Shown here in pieces: positions 34,101 through 43,745 of a stretch of 64,000 nt of DNA (positions are counted from its first letter, which is position 1; each line of letters begins with the position of its first letter). The stretch covers positions 1-64,000 of the forward strand of contig NZ_CANSMR010000009.1 in NCBI RefSeq assembly GCF_947648125.1, read 5' to 3'. A program made the position numbers and the translations under genes. Below the pieces are notes generated by a model. It was not told the origin of the DNA and searched no databases. It saw nothing but the letters and a program-made list of their open reading frames with translations. Source of the DNA: an uncultured Bradyrhizobium sp. (lineage in GTDB: Bacteria > Pseudomonadota > Alphaproteobacteria > Rhizobiales > Xanthobacteraceae).

Positions 34101-34219
34101 TGCCGATGGTCTACACGGTGATTGCGACCGACCACCAGGCCGCGGCTCGGTCCGACCGCGCCAAGCAGATCGCCGACTACGAGCTTGAAGGCGGTGGCGG
34201 CGCACTGAAACCGACCTGA
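31118..34219 (+). CDS. RND efflux pump inner-membrane transporter (HAE1/AcrB family)
   Basis: 1033-residue proton-driven drug/hydrophobe exporter. It starts with MAFTDIFIKRPVLSVVVSLL, has the usual twelve membrane segments with two large periplasmic loops, and carries the proton-relay pair Asp400/Asp401 (GLVVDDAIVVVEN) and the TM10 lysine in TKHGILMVEF. Full length for the family. ATG 31118 has only a weak ribosome site; the upstream frame is not protein-like. Last gene of the operon, followed by an intrinsic terminator at 34245. Confidence 0.93.
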   Translation: MAFTDIFIKRPVLSVVVSLLILLIGLRAAMVLPIRQYPNLSNTVVTITTSYPGASPELINGFITTPIEQAVASAEGVDYMTSNSVLGTSTIQVYVKLNHDPNQALTEVLAKVNSVKYLIPKEAFDPVVSKATGDTIAVMYLGFSSEELTGSAISDYLTRVVQPVLSTVDGVASADILGGQTFAMRVWLDPNRMAGRGVSPNDVAAAIAANNFQAAAGQTKGFFIVSNVSANTDLQNIDQFKRMIVKAKDGGFVRIEDIATVELAAQSTDASVAFNGEHAIFIGIKATPQGNPLTLVKGVRALFPDLERNLPPSMKMKVAYDSTKFIQSSIDEVEKTLTEAVLIVVVVIFLFLASLRSVIIPVVTIPLSLIGVCILMLAAGFSFNLLTLLAMVLAIGLVVDDAIVVVENIHRHLEEGLPPVQASLKGAREIVGPVVSMTITLAAVYAPIGFLGGVTGTLFREFAFTLAGSVIVSGVIALTLSPMMCSVFLKSAEEGRFAKLVNRVFGALTRAYGRQLDRSLDYRPITALFAVTILGLVGFLYMHIQKELAPQEDQGIVFAVTKAPKYANIDYIDFYGDKMDKEFQKFPETDLRFILNGITGPQGGFAGMLLKPWDERKRSAQTLQPLVQAELSKIEGVSAFAFSLPPLPGGPGGLPVQMVISSTAGFQQVFDQMSKLKDAARKSGLFIVTDSDLDFNQPVVRVKVDRSKASDLGITMQSIGGALATLLGGNYVNRFNLEGRSYQVIPQVPRASRLAPESFDNYYVPTATGQLVRLSTVVTVETGVDPNALTHYNQLNSSTFQAVPMPGVSMGQAVEFLQGEAKKLPSGFSYDFLADSRQYVHEGNQLLVTFAFAIIIIFLVLAAQFESLRDPFVIMISVPMAIVGALIPLFFGVATMNIYTQVGLLTLVGLITKHGILMVEFANELQLKEGLDRRSAIEMAARIRLRPILMTTAAMVTGLLPLLTASGAGAASRFSIGLVVVTGMTIGTLFTLFVLPMVYTVIATDHQAAARSDRAKQIADYELEGGGGALKPT

Positions 34220-34244
34220 GCCCTCCAAGCTCATGCTCGCGGAG

Positions 34245-34282
34245 AAGGCGGCACTGGCGAAAGCCACTGCCGCCTTTTCTTT
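34245..34282 (+). terminator. Rho-independent terminator of the RND operon
   Basis: A 14-bp stem with one mismatch (34245-34258 and 34263-34276, AAGGCGGCA outer arm) closes a GAAA loop and runs into TTTTCTTT. It lies 26 bp after the pump stop codon. Confidence 0.85.
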
Positions 34283-34335
34283 GTCCCGTGATAGCCTCGT
34301 TGACGGCAGCGCTAACCGCGACGGCGCTGCGCTCC

Positions 34336-34448
34336 CTCTCCCGCTTGCGGGGGAGGGGTGGGGTGGGGGCTCTCTCCACGAGTCGCATCGTGGAGAGAGC
34401 CCCCGCCCGCCACGCTGCGCATGGCGGCCTCCCCCGCAAGCGGGAGAG
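34336..34448. repeat. REP-like nested palindrome (CTCTCCCGCTTGCGGG family)
   Basis: Outer arms 34336-34356 and 34428-34448 are perfect inverted copies beginning CTCTCCCGCTTGCGGG. An inner perfect 17-bp pair (34365-34381 and 34388-34404) surrounds a six-base loop. It ends 31 bp before the next gene. Confidence 0.8.
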
Positions 34449-34479
34449 GTGAAGCGGACAAGATCTGGAGGAAACAGGC

Positions 34480-35223
34480 ATGGCGAGCGAATTTGCGGCG
34501 GGCAATTACCGGTTCATTCCGGCCGTGTTCCAATATTCAAGCGGTGCGCAGGCGAACGCCGGCTATGAGATCGAGCGGGTGCGCTTCGATCGCCTGGTGC
34601 CGCTGGCGGAAGGTTTTGCGCGCATTGCGGCCTACATCAAGGACGCCGGCCGGCCGCTGACCGCGTTCTGCGCCTGCGAACTGCGGTCGCCGGCCGCTTT
34701 CACCGAAGACGGCTTCCGCGCTTTCAACCAGCATTACGTCAAGACGCTCGCCGAATGGGGCCTGTTCGACGGCACCATCAATCCGGTGGCGCGCAGCAAT
34801 GTCTGTCCCGAGATCGATCCGCCGGCCGAGCCGTCGTTCTACGCCTTCTCGTTCACGCGGCCGAGCACGACCACGTCGCCATCCTTCATGATCGCGGGCG
34901 GCGCCGAGGCGCGCAGTGGTACTGCCAGCTATCCCGACCGCATCGTTTGCTACCGCGATCTCAGCCCCGGCGCGTGGCGGGAGAAGGTCCGCTTCACCGC
35001 CGGCGAGATGGAGCGCCGTCTCGCGGAGTTCAGCTTCGGCTGGCAGGAGACGACCGCGGTGCAGGCCTACACCGTGCACGACATCCATCCCGTGGTCGTC
35101 GACGAGCTGGTCCGCCGCGGCGCCACGCGCTCGGGCCTGACCTGGCACTTCTGCCGCCCGCCGGTGGTCGATCTCGAATACGAGATGGATTGCCGAAGGG
35201 TGCTGAGGGAAGTGGTGATTTAG
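34480..35223 (+). CDS. Conserved-looking hypothetical protein
   Basis: 247-residue protein that I do not recognise with confidence. It is cytoplasmic, with no signal peptide or membrane segment. Notable segments are LTAFCACELRSPAAFTEDGF near residue 60, the HYVKTLAEWGLFDG stretch near 90, SNVCPEIDPPAEPSFYAFSF near 110 and a C-terminal QAYTVHDIHPVVVDE followed by TWHFCRPPVVDLE. The paired repeats of similar character could mean two tandem alpha/beta modules of RidA-like size, but this is weak. GGAGGAAACAGGC before ATG 34480 is a strong ribosome site, so it is very likely a real gene. It is flanked by REP elements on both sides. Confidence 0.7.
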   Translation: MASEFAAGNYRFIPAVFQYSSGAQANAGYEIERVRFDRLVPLAEGFARIAAYIKDAGRPLTAFCACELRSPAAFTEDGFRAFNQHYVKTLAEWGLFDGTINPVARSNVCPEIDPPAEPSFYAFSFTRPSTTTSPSFMIAGGAEARSGTASYPDRIVCYRDLSPGAWREKVRFTAGEMERRLAEFSFGWQETTAVQAYTVHDIHPVVVDELVRRGATRSGLTWHFCRPPVVDLEYEMDCRRVLREVVI

Positions 35224-35230
35224 CTTCCGC

Positions 35231-35390
35231 CGTCATTGCGAGGAGTGCACGCGACGCGAGAATGCAAAGCTGTATCCCATCCACAGCCGTCATCGCCCGG
35301 CTCGACCGGGCGATCCAGTACGCCGCGGCCCATCGGTTCAATCACCGCCGTCTCTGGAATACTGGATCACCCGCATGCGCGGGTGATGAC
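35231..35390. repeat. Two adjacent REP-like elements between convergent genes
   Basis: 35231 begins with CGTCATTGCGAGGAG, a one-ended copy of the family at 16612 and 53463. From 35289 a second palindrome starts GTCATCGCCCGGCTCGACC and closes with CCCGCGCATG-like inverse GGGTGATGAC at 35390, with GGATCACCC/ATCCAGTA inner pairs. The stretch may also act as a bidirectional transcription barrier. Confidence 0.65.
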
Positions 35391-35431
35391 ACCGAGCTAG
35401 CTGTTTGACAGTTGAATCGGACGACCAATAC

Positions 35432-36322
35432 TTACCGCGCCTTCGGATCGAGCGCGTCGCGCAGGCCGTCGCCGACCAGGTTGAACGACAGCACGACCAG
35501 GAAGATCGCAAGCCCCGGCCAGATCGCCATCCATGGCGCGCTGGTCAGGAAGCGTTGCGCGGCGTTGAGCATACTGCCCCAGGACGGCGCCGGCGGCTGC
35601 TGGCCGAGGCCGAGGAAAGAGAGTGCGGCCTCGGCGATGATCGCGGCGGCGATCGAGAGCGTCGCCTGCACCAGCAGCGCCGGCAGGATGTTGGGCAGGA
35701 TGTGGACCAGCGCGATGCGCCAGCGCGGATTGCCCATGGCGCGCGCCGCCTCGACATAATCCTCGACCTTGACGCTCATCACCTGGCCGCGGGTCAGGCG
35801 GATGAAGATCGGGGTCGCCGAGACGCCGATCGCGATCATCGCGTTGCCGAGGCTCGGCCCGAGAAAGGCCGCGAGCGCGATCGCCAGGATCAGGAACGGG
35901 CAGGCCAGCATCGCGTCGGTGATGCGGCTGATCAGCGCGTCGATGAAGCCGCCGCGATAGCCGGCGAGCAGCCCGAGCGGCACGCCGATCGCAAGCGCGA
36001 TGCCGACCGAGATCACGCCGGCAAGCAGTGAGGCGCGGGCGCCGTACACGACGCGGGCGAGCACGTCGCGGCCGAGTTCATCGGTGCCGAACCAGTGCTG
36101 CATCGACGGCGCCTTGCGCACCAGCGACCAGCTCGTCGCGATCGGGTCATACGGCACGATCAGCGGTGCGAAGACGGCGAGCAGAACAAAGAGCGCGATC
36201 ACGACGAGGCCGAGCACGGCACCCTTGCGCCGGATCAGCCGCCGCCAGGCGCGCCGTGCCGGGCTTTCCAGCGTCTCGGCGGCGGCAAGCGAAGCTGATG
36301 TGCTGAGTGCAGCGTCGGTCAT
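35432..36322 (-). CDS. Peptide ABC transporter permease (DppC type)
   Basis: 296-residue inner-membrane subunit with an N-terminal membrane helix (residues about 35-57), the OppC-type HWFGTDELGRDVLARV segment and the EAA loop EAARAMGNPRWRIALVHILP. Five to six membrane segments. Last gene of the long minus-strand run, four bases after the DppB-type permease stop. It forms the first importer set with 36327, 37300, 38840 and 40122. Confidence 0.9.
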   Translation of the reverse strand: MTDAALSTSASLAAAETLESPARRAWRRLIRRKGAVLGLVVIALFVLLAVFAPLIVPYDPIATSWSLVRKAPSMQHWFGTDELGRDVLARVVYGARASLLAGVISVGIALAIGVPLGLLAGYRGGFIDALISRITDAMLACPFLILAIALAAFLGPSLGNAMIAIGVSATPIFIRLTRGQVMSVKVEDYVEAARAMGNPRWRIALVHILPNILPALLVQATLSIAAAIIAEAALSFLGLGQQPPAPSWGSMLNAAQRFLTSAPWMAIWPGLAIFLVVLSFNLVGDGLRDALDPKAR

Positions 36323-36326
36323 CCGA

Positions 36327-37268
36327 TCAGCCTCTGAGCCGCGGGTTGACCAGGATGTAGGCGATGTCGGCGATCAGGTTGAGCATGATGTAGATCGTCG
36401 CCGTCGTCAGCACCACGCCCTGCACGACGGCATAGTCGCGGTTGAACACGGCATCGACGATCAGCTTGCCAAAGCCCGGGATCGAGAAAATCTGCTCGGT
36501 GAGAACCGCACCCGACAGCAGCGTGCCGAGCTCGAGCGCCCCGAGCGTGATGATCGGCGTCAGCGCGTTGCGCATCGCATGCTTGAGGATCACCGTGCGC
36601 TCGGACAGGCCCTTGGCGCGCGCGGTGCGGACATAGTCGCTCTCGAGCACCTGCAGCATGGCGCTTCTTGTGTGCCGCATCAGGATCGCCGCGATCGCGT
36701 TGCCGAGCACGAAGGCCGGCATGATGGTGGCGGCAAGGCTGGCCCGCCAGTTCTCGGTCAGCGGCACATAGCCGGAGGCCGGCAGCCAGCCGAGTTCAAT
36801 GGAGAACAGGAAGATCAGCATGATGCCGAGCCAGAAGTTCGGCGTCGAGATGCCCCATAGCGCGAACAAATTGGCGCCGTAATCCCAGGCGGTGCCCTTC
36901 TTCACCGCCGAGACGATGCCGGCGGGAATCCCGATCAGGAAGGCGATCACGATCGCCATCGCCGCAAGCTGCAGCGTCACCGGCAGCTTCTGCGCGATCA
37001 GCTCCAGCACCGGCATCTTGTTGCGCAGGGACTCGCCGAAATCGCCCGACAGCACGCCCTTGATCCAGTAGACATATTGCACCGGGATCGGTTGATCGAG
37101 ATGGTATTGCGCGCGGATCTGCGCGATCACCGCCGGGTCGCGCTCCTCGCCGGCCATCACCAGCGCCGGATCGCCCGGAAGCAAATGCTGCAGCGAGAAG
37201 ATCAGCACGGAGACGAAGAACAGCGTCGGGACGATCTGGACCAGCCGCTTGGCGAGGAAGTTCAGCAT
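36327..37268 (-). CDS. Peptide ABC transporter permease (DppB type)
   Basis: 313-residue permease starting MLNFLAKRLVQIVPTLFFVS, the usual DppB/OppB opening. The EAA loop is TARAKGLSERTVILKHAMRN near residue 210, and about six membrane segments are visible. It pairs with the DppC-type subunit downstream and follows the binding-protein gene by 31 bp. Confidence 0.9.
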   Translation of the reverse strand: MLNFLAKRLVQIVPTLFFVSVLIFSLQHLLPGDPALVMAGEERDPAVIAQIRAQYHLDQPIPVQYVYWIKGVLSGDFGESLRNKMPVLELIAQKLPVTLQLAAMAIVIAFLIGIPAGIVSAVKKGTAWDYGANLFALWGISTPNFWLGIMLIFLFSIELGWLPASGYVPLTENWRASLAATIMPAFVLGNAIAAILMRHTRSAMLQVLESDYVRTARAKGLSERTVILKHAMRNALTPIITLGALELGTLLSGAVLTEQIFSIPGFGKLIVDAVFNRDYAVVQGVVLTTATIYIMLNLIADIAYILVNPRLRG

Positions 37269-37299
37269 GGCGGTGCTCGTGTCCCGGACGTCGGCGCGG

Positions 37300-38823
37300 T
37301 CATTTCAGCTTCAGCCCGACCACGCGCACCAGGCCATCGGGCATCTGCTTGTAGCCGTCGAGCTTGGTGGTGTGCGCGATGATGATGCGGCGATGATAGA
37401 TATAGAGGATGGCCTCGTCCTCGAGCTCGAGCTTTGTCAGTTTGGCGTAAATCGCCTTGCGCTGCGCCATGTCGGTGGCGAGGCGGGCATCGTCGAGCGC
37501 CTTGTCGGCCTCGGGATTGGCCCAGGCGCTGTAGTTTTGCGGCGCGTCCTTGTGCAGGAAGACATAGGAGTTACCGTCCGGATCGATGCGGCCGCTCCAG
37601 GCCAGCATATAAGCCTGGTATTCGCCTGACTCGGCCTGCTTCAGCGAGGTCGCGAATTCGGTGACCCGGATCTTCATGTCGAAGCCGGCTTCCGCGGCCA
37701 TCGATTGGACGACCTGCGCGGTGGCCTCGGTCTCCGGGCCCTTCGGCACCATGAAATCGACGCTGACCGGCGGCGTGACGCCGGCCTCCTTCAACAGCGC
37801 CTTGGCCTTCGCGACATCGCGCGGACGGATCGGAAAGTCCTTCTGGTAGTACGGATGGTCCGGGCTCAGCCACTGGTTTCCGGGCTTGAACTCGCCGTTG
37901 AATACGACCTGGTTGATCGCCTCGCGGTCGATCGCAAGATCCAGCGCCTGCCGGACCTTGGCGGATTGGCTCAAGGGGCCCTTGGCCTTGTCCTTGCCGA
38001 TGTTGAGCGTGATGCCCTGATAGCCGAGCTCGATCGCGCTCGACACCTTCAGGCGCGAATCCGCGCGCACGTCCTTGAGGTCGGTCGCCAGCACGCGCTC
38101 GATCAGGTCGAGCCCGCCCGATTTCAGATTGGCGAGCCGCACGGTGGAATCGACGATCGGCAGGTAGACGATGCGATCGATGAAGACGTTGTCCTTGTTC
38201 CAGTAGTCGGCGAATTTCTCCAGCACGATGCGGTCCTGCTGCACGCGCTCGACGAATTTAAAGGGGCCGGCGCAGACCGGATGCAGGCCGAACTTGTCGC
38301 CGGCAGCCTTGGCGGCCTTGGGCGACACCATCATGCCGGCGCGGTCGGTGAGCTGCGCGATCAGGGGCGAGAACGGTGTCTTGAGCACCAGCTTGATGGT
38401 CAGGGGATCGACGACGTCGATGTGATCGATGCTGGCAAGCTCCGGCTTGCGGAACGAGCCGGGTAGGGTCAGATGCCGCTCCAGCGAGAATTTGGCAGCC
38501 TCGGCATCGAGCGGCTCGCCGTCCTGGAACTTGACGCCGGGCCGGAGCTTGATCGTGACCTCCTTGCCGTCGGCGGAGGTCTCCTGCGACAGCGCGAGCT
38601 GCGGCACGATGTTGAGTTTCTCGTCGATGTCGAACAGCTTGTCGCAGAGCGCGGCGAACACGATGCGGCCGACATAGGTCCGCGCCATGGTCGGATCGAG
38701 CACGTCGGGGTCCTCGGCAAGCCCGATCCGCAGCGTGGTCTGGGCCTCGGCCTGGATTTGGGCGCTTGCCGCCAGCGACAGCAGCAGGGTGGCGGCAGCG
38801 GCCGCCAAACGAAACATCCTCAT
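37300..38823 (-). CDS. Peptide ABC transporter substrate-binding protein (SBP family 5)
   Basis: 507-residue periplasmic receptor. Signal peptide MRMFRLAAAAATLLLSLAA (cleavage near residue 25), then TLRIGLAEDPDVLDPTMAR and the SBP_bac_5 hallmark VKFQDGEPLDAEAAKFSLER. GGGGAG lies seven bases before ATG 38823. The family binds di/oligopeptides, glutathione, opines or nickel complexes. The gamma-glutamyltransferase in the same run makes gamma-glutamyl peptides or glutathione an attractive ligand (inference). Confidence 0.9.
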   Translation of the reverse strand: MRMFRLAAAAATLLLSLAASAQIQAEAQTTLRIGLAEDPDVLDPTMARTYVGRIVFAALCDKLFDIDEKLNIVPQLALSQETSADGKEVTIKLRPGVKFQDGEPLDAEAAKFSLERHLTLPGSFRKPELASIDHIDVVDPLTIKLVLKTPFSPLIAQLTDRAGMMVSPKAAKAAGDKFGLHPVCAGPFKFVERVQQDRIVLEKFADYWNKDNVFIDRIVYLPIVDSTVRLANLKSGGLDLIERVLATDLKDVRADSRLKVSSAIELGYQGITLNIGKDKAKGPLSQSAKVRQALDLAIDREAINQVVFNGEFKPGNQWLSPDHPYYQKDFPIRPRDVAKAKALLKEAGVTPPVSVDFMVPKGPETEATAQVVQSMAAEAGFDMKIRVTEFATSLKQAESGEYQAYMLAWSGRIDPDGNSYVFLHKDAPQNYSAWANPEADKALDDARLATDMAQRKAIYAKLTKLELEDEAILYIYHRRIIIAHTTKLDGYKQMPDGLVRVVGLKLK

Positions 38824-38839
38824 CGCGCAACTCCCCATG

Positions 38840-39946
38840 TCATGCCTGCGGCGCCGTCCCGAAATGACCAACCCCGCTGCGCCCGGTCCCTTCCGTGCCG
38901 CCGCTGAAGGCCGCGACCAGTTTTTCGAGTACCGGCGAGAAGCCGCCATCGGAGGGAACGATGTTCGCTGCAGCCGGCAGTTCTGCCGTGCGGTGACAGG
39001 CCGTGGCGTGGCCCGTGCCGTCCGCCAGCAATTGTGGACTCTCGCTGCGGCAGCGCGCGATCACATAGGGACAGCGGGTATGGAAACGGCAGCCGGAGGG
39101 TAGATTGAGCGCGCTCGGCAGCTCGCCCTCCAGCACGATGCGGCTGCGCCTGGCGCGCGGCTTCGGCACCGGGATCGCCGACAGCAATGCGCGGCTGTAG
39201 GGATGGCGCGGAGCGGCGAACAGTGCCTGCGCCTCCGCCGTCTCGACGATGGTGCCGAGATTCATCACGGCGACACGGTCGGCGATGTGTTTGACGACGG
39301 CGAGATCGTGCGAGACGAAGATGTAGGCGAGCTTCAGGCGATCCTGCAGGTCGCGCAGCAAATTCAGGATCTGGGAGCGGATCGAGACATCGAGCGCCGA
39401 CACCGGCTCGTCGCAGATGATCAGCTTCGGCTCGACCGCGAGCGCGCGGGCAATCGCGATGCGCTGGCGCTGGCCGCCGGAGAACTCATGGGGATAGCGG
39501 CGCGCGAAGCGCGGCTCGAGCCCGACCAGGCGCAACAGCTCCTCGACCCGCGCGCGGCGGTCCGCGGCCGGGACGAGATTGTGCAGCGCCAGCGGCTCGG
39601 TCAGGATCTGGCTCACCGTCATGCGCGGGTTGAGCGAAGCGTAGGGGTCCTGGAAGATCAGCTGCGCGTCGCGGCGGAACGCGCGCAATTGCTCGGCATT
39701 GAGCGCGCCGAGGTCGCGGCCCTCGAAATGAATACGTCCGGCGTCCGGCTCGATCAGCCGCAGCACCAGGCGGCTAACGGTTGATTTGCCGCAGCCGGAT
39801 TCGCCGACCAGCGCCAGCGTCTTGCCGGCCTCGACCGTGAAGCTGACGCCGTCGACCGCCTTCACATAGGCGGTCGGCCGGCCGAACACCGAGCGCTCGG
39901 CGACGAAATGCTTCACCAGCCCTTCGACCTCGAGCAGCGCAGTCAT
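38840..39946 (-). CDS. Peptide ABC transporter ATP-binding protein (DppF type)
   Basis: 368-residue ATPase. Walker [10 protein letters not shown], signature [14 protein letters not shown], Walker [13 protein letters not shown], and the C-terminal oligopeptide-transporter domain with CRFHTRCPY iron-sulfur-like cysteines. It has about 40 extra C-terminal residues compared with usual members, with a Gly/Thr-rich end. A REP element of about 136 bp separates it from the preceding ATPase gene, which could uncouple their expression. Confidence 0.9.
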   Translation of the reverse strand: MTALLEVEGLVKHFVAERSVFGRPTAYVKAVDGVSFTVEAGKTLALVGESGCGKSTVSRLVLRLIEPDAGRIHFEGRDLGALNAEQLRAFRRDAQLIFQDPYASLNPRMTVSQILTEPLALHNLVPAADRRARVEELLRLVGLEPRFARRYPHEFSGGQRQRIAIARALAVEPKLIICDEPVSALDVSIRSQILNLLRDLQDRLKLAYIFVSHDLAVVKHIADRVAVMNLGTIVETAEAQALFAAPRHPYSRALLSAIPVPKPRARRSRIVLEGELPSALNLPSGCRFHTRCPYVIARCRSESPQLLADGTGHATACHRTAELPAAANIVPSDGGFSPVLEKLVAAFSGGTEGTGRSGVGHFGTAPQA

Positions 39947-39964
39947 TGGCGTGGCATCCGGCTG

Positions 39965-40100
39965 TCGTGTCCCGGGCGCAGTGCAACGCGAAGTGTTGCA
40001 CTGCTGAACCGGGACCCATGTCGGCCATCGGATGCAGCGGGCCCCGGTTCAGCGGTGGACCACTGCGCTGCGCTTGTGCTGCACCGCGCCCGGGGCACGA
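39965..40100. repeat. REP-like inverted repeat inside the ABC operon
   Basis: TCGTGTCCCGGGCGCAGTG at the left (39965) pairs with GCGCCCGGGGCACGA ending at 40100; inner segments AACCGGGACC and GGGCCCCGGTT also pair. Each half is itself a hairpin. It interrupts the run between two ATPase genes. Confidence 0.75.
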
Positions 40101-40121
40101 GAAGGGTGAGTGTGGCGACGG

Positions 40122-41107
<986 letters not shown>

Positions 41108-41111
<4 letters not shown>

Positions 41112-41818
41112 TCGCGGCTCTTGGCTGCCGCTGCGATGCCGGCCTCGATCATGGCGCGGTCGCTGGTTCCGGCCGGATTGTCGCGGGTCGGCATGAAGGT
41201 CCGGAACGGCACCCAGTGCTCGCGGCTGACCGCTTCCAGCCGTTCCAGCTCGCGCAAGGGATCGGCGTGGTCGTCGACCCGCAGGTCGAGCAACGGCCAT
41301 TGCTCGGTGCCGTGGATCAGGAGGGCCGCCGATTGCTTGCCGCGCTTGTCGCCGCCGGCCGCCTCGCCGGCGAACATCGCCTTGATCAGCCGCTCCGCGA
41401 ACGGCAGCTTCTCGTTCGCGGCATAGACGCGCGCGGTCTCGTCGAGCACGGCAGGCCCGGCCAGCATGTTGCCGGCAATCGAGAAGCCGTCGCCGGCGAT
41501 ATGGCCGAACCAGTCGATGCAATCCTTGCCGGAATGCGCGGCGATGCGGCCCCTGGCGTCCATGACATGGACCTGCCGGCTCTCGCGGCCGCCGTCGGGC
41601 GCGAGCAGCGCTGCGATCGTCTCATGCGGGCTGTTGCCGTCGCGCAGCAGCGCGAGGCCATCGATGCCGTAATAGGGATTGACCAGCGCCTGCGTCGCAA
41701 TGGCGCCGATGTCAGGTGCAATGTGCGGCACAAGGGCGCCGACCGCGAAGAACCGCGTCGCGACGGCGATGCCGAGCTGGCCGGTGGCGCTGTCGCGGGC
41801 GATGATCGACCAGGTCAT
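41108..41818 (-). CDS. DUF1028 family protein (Ntn-hydrolase-like)
   Basis: 236-residue protein opening MTWSIIARDSATGQLGIAVAT, the DUF1028 pattern; the ATQALVNPYYG and SIAGNMLAGP segments are also typical. The family is thought to have an Ntn-hydrolase-like fold, but its reaction is not established to my knowledge. It sits between a gamma-glutamyltransferase (another Ntn-hydrolase) and a peptide-transport ATPase with 9-bp spacing and an ATGA overlap. A role as amidohydrolase or regulator of peptide degradation is inferred from this context alone. Confidence 0.85.
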
Positions 41819-41827
41819 CCCAAACCT

Positions 41828-43633
41828 CTAGCGGCCCGCGGCGTAACCCTGCATGCCGCGCGGGTTGGCGGCGGCGCGGCGGCGGGGGCCGACCTTCGAG
41901 GCCGCGGTGAGGCGGCCTTCCGACCAATCCGGGCCAATCTCCACCACATGGCCGCGGCGTTTCAATTCGTCGATGGTCGATTTCGGCACCCGATTTTCCA
42001 GCACCAGCACGCCGGGACGCGAGGTGCGCGGCCAGAACGAGATCGGGAAATGCTCAGAGTGCCAGGCCGGCGCGTCGATCGCTTCCTGCAAATTCAGGTT
42101 GGCGTGGACGTGGCGCAGGAAGAATTGCGTGATCCACTGATCCTGCTGGTCGCCGCCCGGCGAGCCCCAGGAGAGATACGGCTCGCCGTCGCGCAGCGCC
42201 ATGGTCGGCGACAGCGTGGTGCGCGGCCGCTTGCCCGGCGCCAGCGAGGCAGGGTGGTTCTCCTCCAGCCAGAACATCTGGGCGCGGCTGCCGAGGCAGA
42301 AGCCGATCTCGGGAATCACCGGCGAGGATTGCAGCCAGCCGCCGGACGGCGTCGCCGAGATCATGTTGCCGGCCTTGTCGATGATGTCGAAATGCACGGT
42401 GTCGCCGCGCACCTCGCCGAACCGGCCGACCGTCGGTTCGCCCGCGCCCATGGCGCCGACCGCTTCGCGGTGCCCTTCGGCGTGGCGCAGCTTCACGACG
42501 CCGCCGAAACCTGCGACCGAGCCGGGACGGAAATCGAGCGAAGCCTTGTCTTTCGAGATCAGCTTGCGCCGTTCGTTGTTGTAGGCATCGGACAGCAGCG
42601 TCTCGATCGGGATGTCGGTGAACTTGGGATCGCCGTAGAACGTCTCGCGATCGGCATAGGCAAGCTTGGCGGCCTCGATCTGCAAATGGATGAAGTCGGG
42701 GCCTGCGGGATCGAGCCCGTCGAGCTCAAAACCCTTCAGCAGCGCGAGCTGCTGCAGCATCACCGGACCCTGGCTCCAGACGCCGCACTTCTGCACGGTG
42801 TAGCGGCCGTAATCGTAGGTCAGCGGCGCCTCGATGGTCGGCTGCCAGCGCGCCATATCGTCGGCCGAGAGCACGCCGCGATGCGGCGAGCCGGAGACGT
42901 CCATTACCTCCTGGGTGCGGCAGAATCTGTCGATCGCCTCGGCGACGAAGCCCTTCGACCAGGCCTGCCGCGCGCGCTCGATCTGCGCGACGCGGTCGCC
43001 GCCTGCGCTCTCCGCCTCGGTCAGAATGCGTGCGTAAGTCTCGGCGAGCTTCTTGTTGGTGAACATGGTGCCGGGTTTCGGCACCTCGCCATCAGGCAGA
43101 TAGACCTCGGCCGACGTGGTCCAGTATTTCCGGAACAGCTGCTCGACGGTCTTGATGGTGGCGGAGGCGCGCTCGACCAGCGGATGGCCGTTGCGGGCAT
43201 AGGCGATCGCGGGCTCCAGCACGTCGCGCAGCCTCAATGTGCCGTAGTCGCGCAGCAGCAGCATCCAGGTTTCGAACGTGCCGGGTACGCAGGCCGCGAG
43301 CAGGCCGGTGCCGGGCACCATTTCGAGGCCCTCGCTGCGGTAATGCGCGATCGTCGCCTTGGCCGGCGCCGGTCCCTGGCCGCAGATCACTTCGGTCTTG
43401 CCGCGCTTGACGTCGTGCACGATGAGCGGGACGTCGCCGCCGGGGCCGTTCAGATGCGGCTCGACCACCTGCAACGTGAACGCCGCCGCAACGCCGGCGT
43501 CGAAGGCGTTGCCGCCTTTCTCCAACGCCGCCATGCCGACCGCGGTCGCGATCCAGTGGGTCGAGGTGACGACACCGAAGGTGCCTTCGATCTCGGGCCT
43601 TGTGGTGAACGGATCGGGGTTGACGTTGCTCAT
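41828..43633 (-). CDS. ggt: Gamma-glutamyltransferase family protein
   Basis: 601-residue Ntn-hydrolase that cleaves or transfers gamma-glutamyl groups after self-cleavage. The nucleophile is probably Thr412 (GDTVHFDIID), and the SPGGDQQDQW segment near residue 505 matches the glycine-rich oxyanion part. The N-terminal NAFDAGVAAAFTLQVVEPH and GPGGD are family hallmarks. No signal peptide is visible, so it appears cytoplasmic, which suits cleavage after uptake by the flanking importers. Cephalosporin acylases share this family. It lies 112 bp after the second importer's last ATPase gene. Confidence 0.88.
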   Translation of the reverse strand: MSNVNPDPFTTRPEIEGTFGVVTSTHWIATAVGMAALEKGGNAFDAGVAAAFTLQVVEPHLNGPGGDVPLIVHDVKRGKTEVICGQGPAPAKATIAHYRSEGLEMVPGTGLLAACVPGTFETWMLLLRDYGTLRLRDVLEPAIAYARNGHPLVERASATIKTVEQLFRKYWTTSAEVYLPDGEVPKPGTMFTNKKLAETYARILTEAESAGGDRVAQIERARQAWSKGFVAEAIDRFCRTQEVMDVSGSPHRGVLSADDMARWQPTIEAPLTYDYGRYTVQKCGVWSQGPVMLQQLALLKGFELDGLDPAGPDFIHLQIEAAKLAYADRETFYGDPKFTDIPIETLLSDAYNNERRKLISKDKASLDFRPGSVAGFGGVVKLRHAEGHREAVGAMGAGEPTVGRFGEVRGDTVHFDIIDKAGNMISATPSGGWLQSSPVIPEIGFCLGSRAQMFWLEENHPASLAPGKRPRTTLSPTMALRDGEPYLSWGSPGGDQQDQWITQFFLRHVHANLNLQEAIDAPAWHSEHFPISFWPRTSRPGVLVLENRVPKSTIDELKRRGHVVEIGPDWSEGRLTAASKVGPRRRAAANPRGMQGYAAGR

Positions 43634-43745
43634 GGGGCTGCGCTTCCGGCTAGGTCTCTCAACTGGTCTCTTGGCGCGCGCACTTGATCACAGGCCGGCT
43701 GGCATGCCAACCGCTTGGTGGACATGGCCGCTCTCATCCGCGTGA

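Noticed and set aside
31712-34267. Open reading frame of 851 codons opposite the RND pump
   Set aside because: Antisense artefact of the GC-rich pump gene; composition dominated by Arg, His, Asp and Gln with no recognisable fold.
41216-43687. Long plus-strand frame (823 codons) opposite DUF1028 and gamma-glutamyltransferase
   Set aside because: It runs through two well-supported minus-strand genes and has low-complexity composition.
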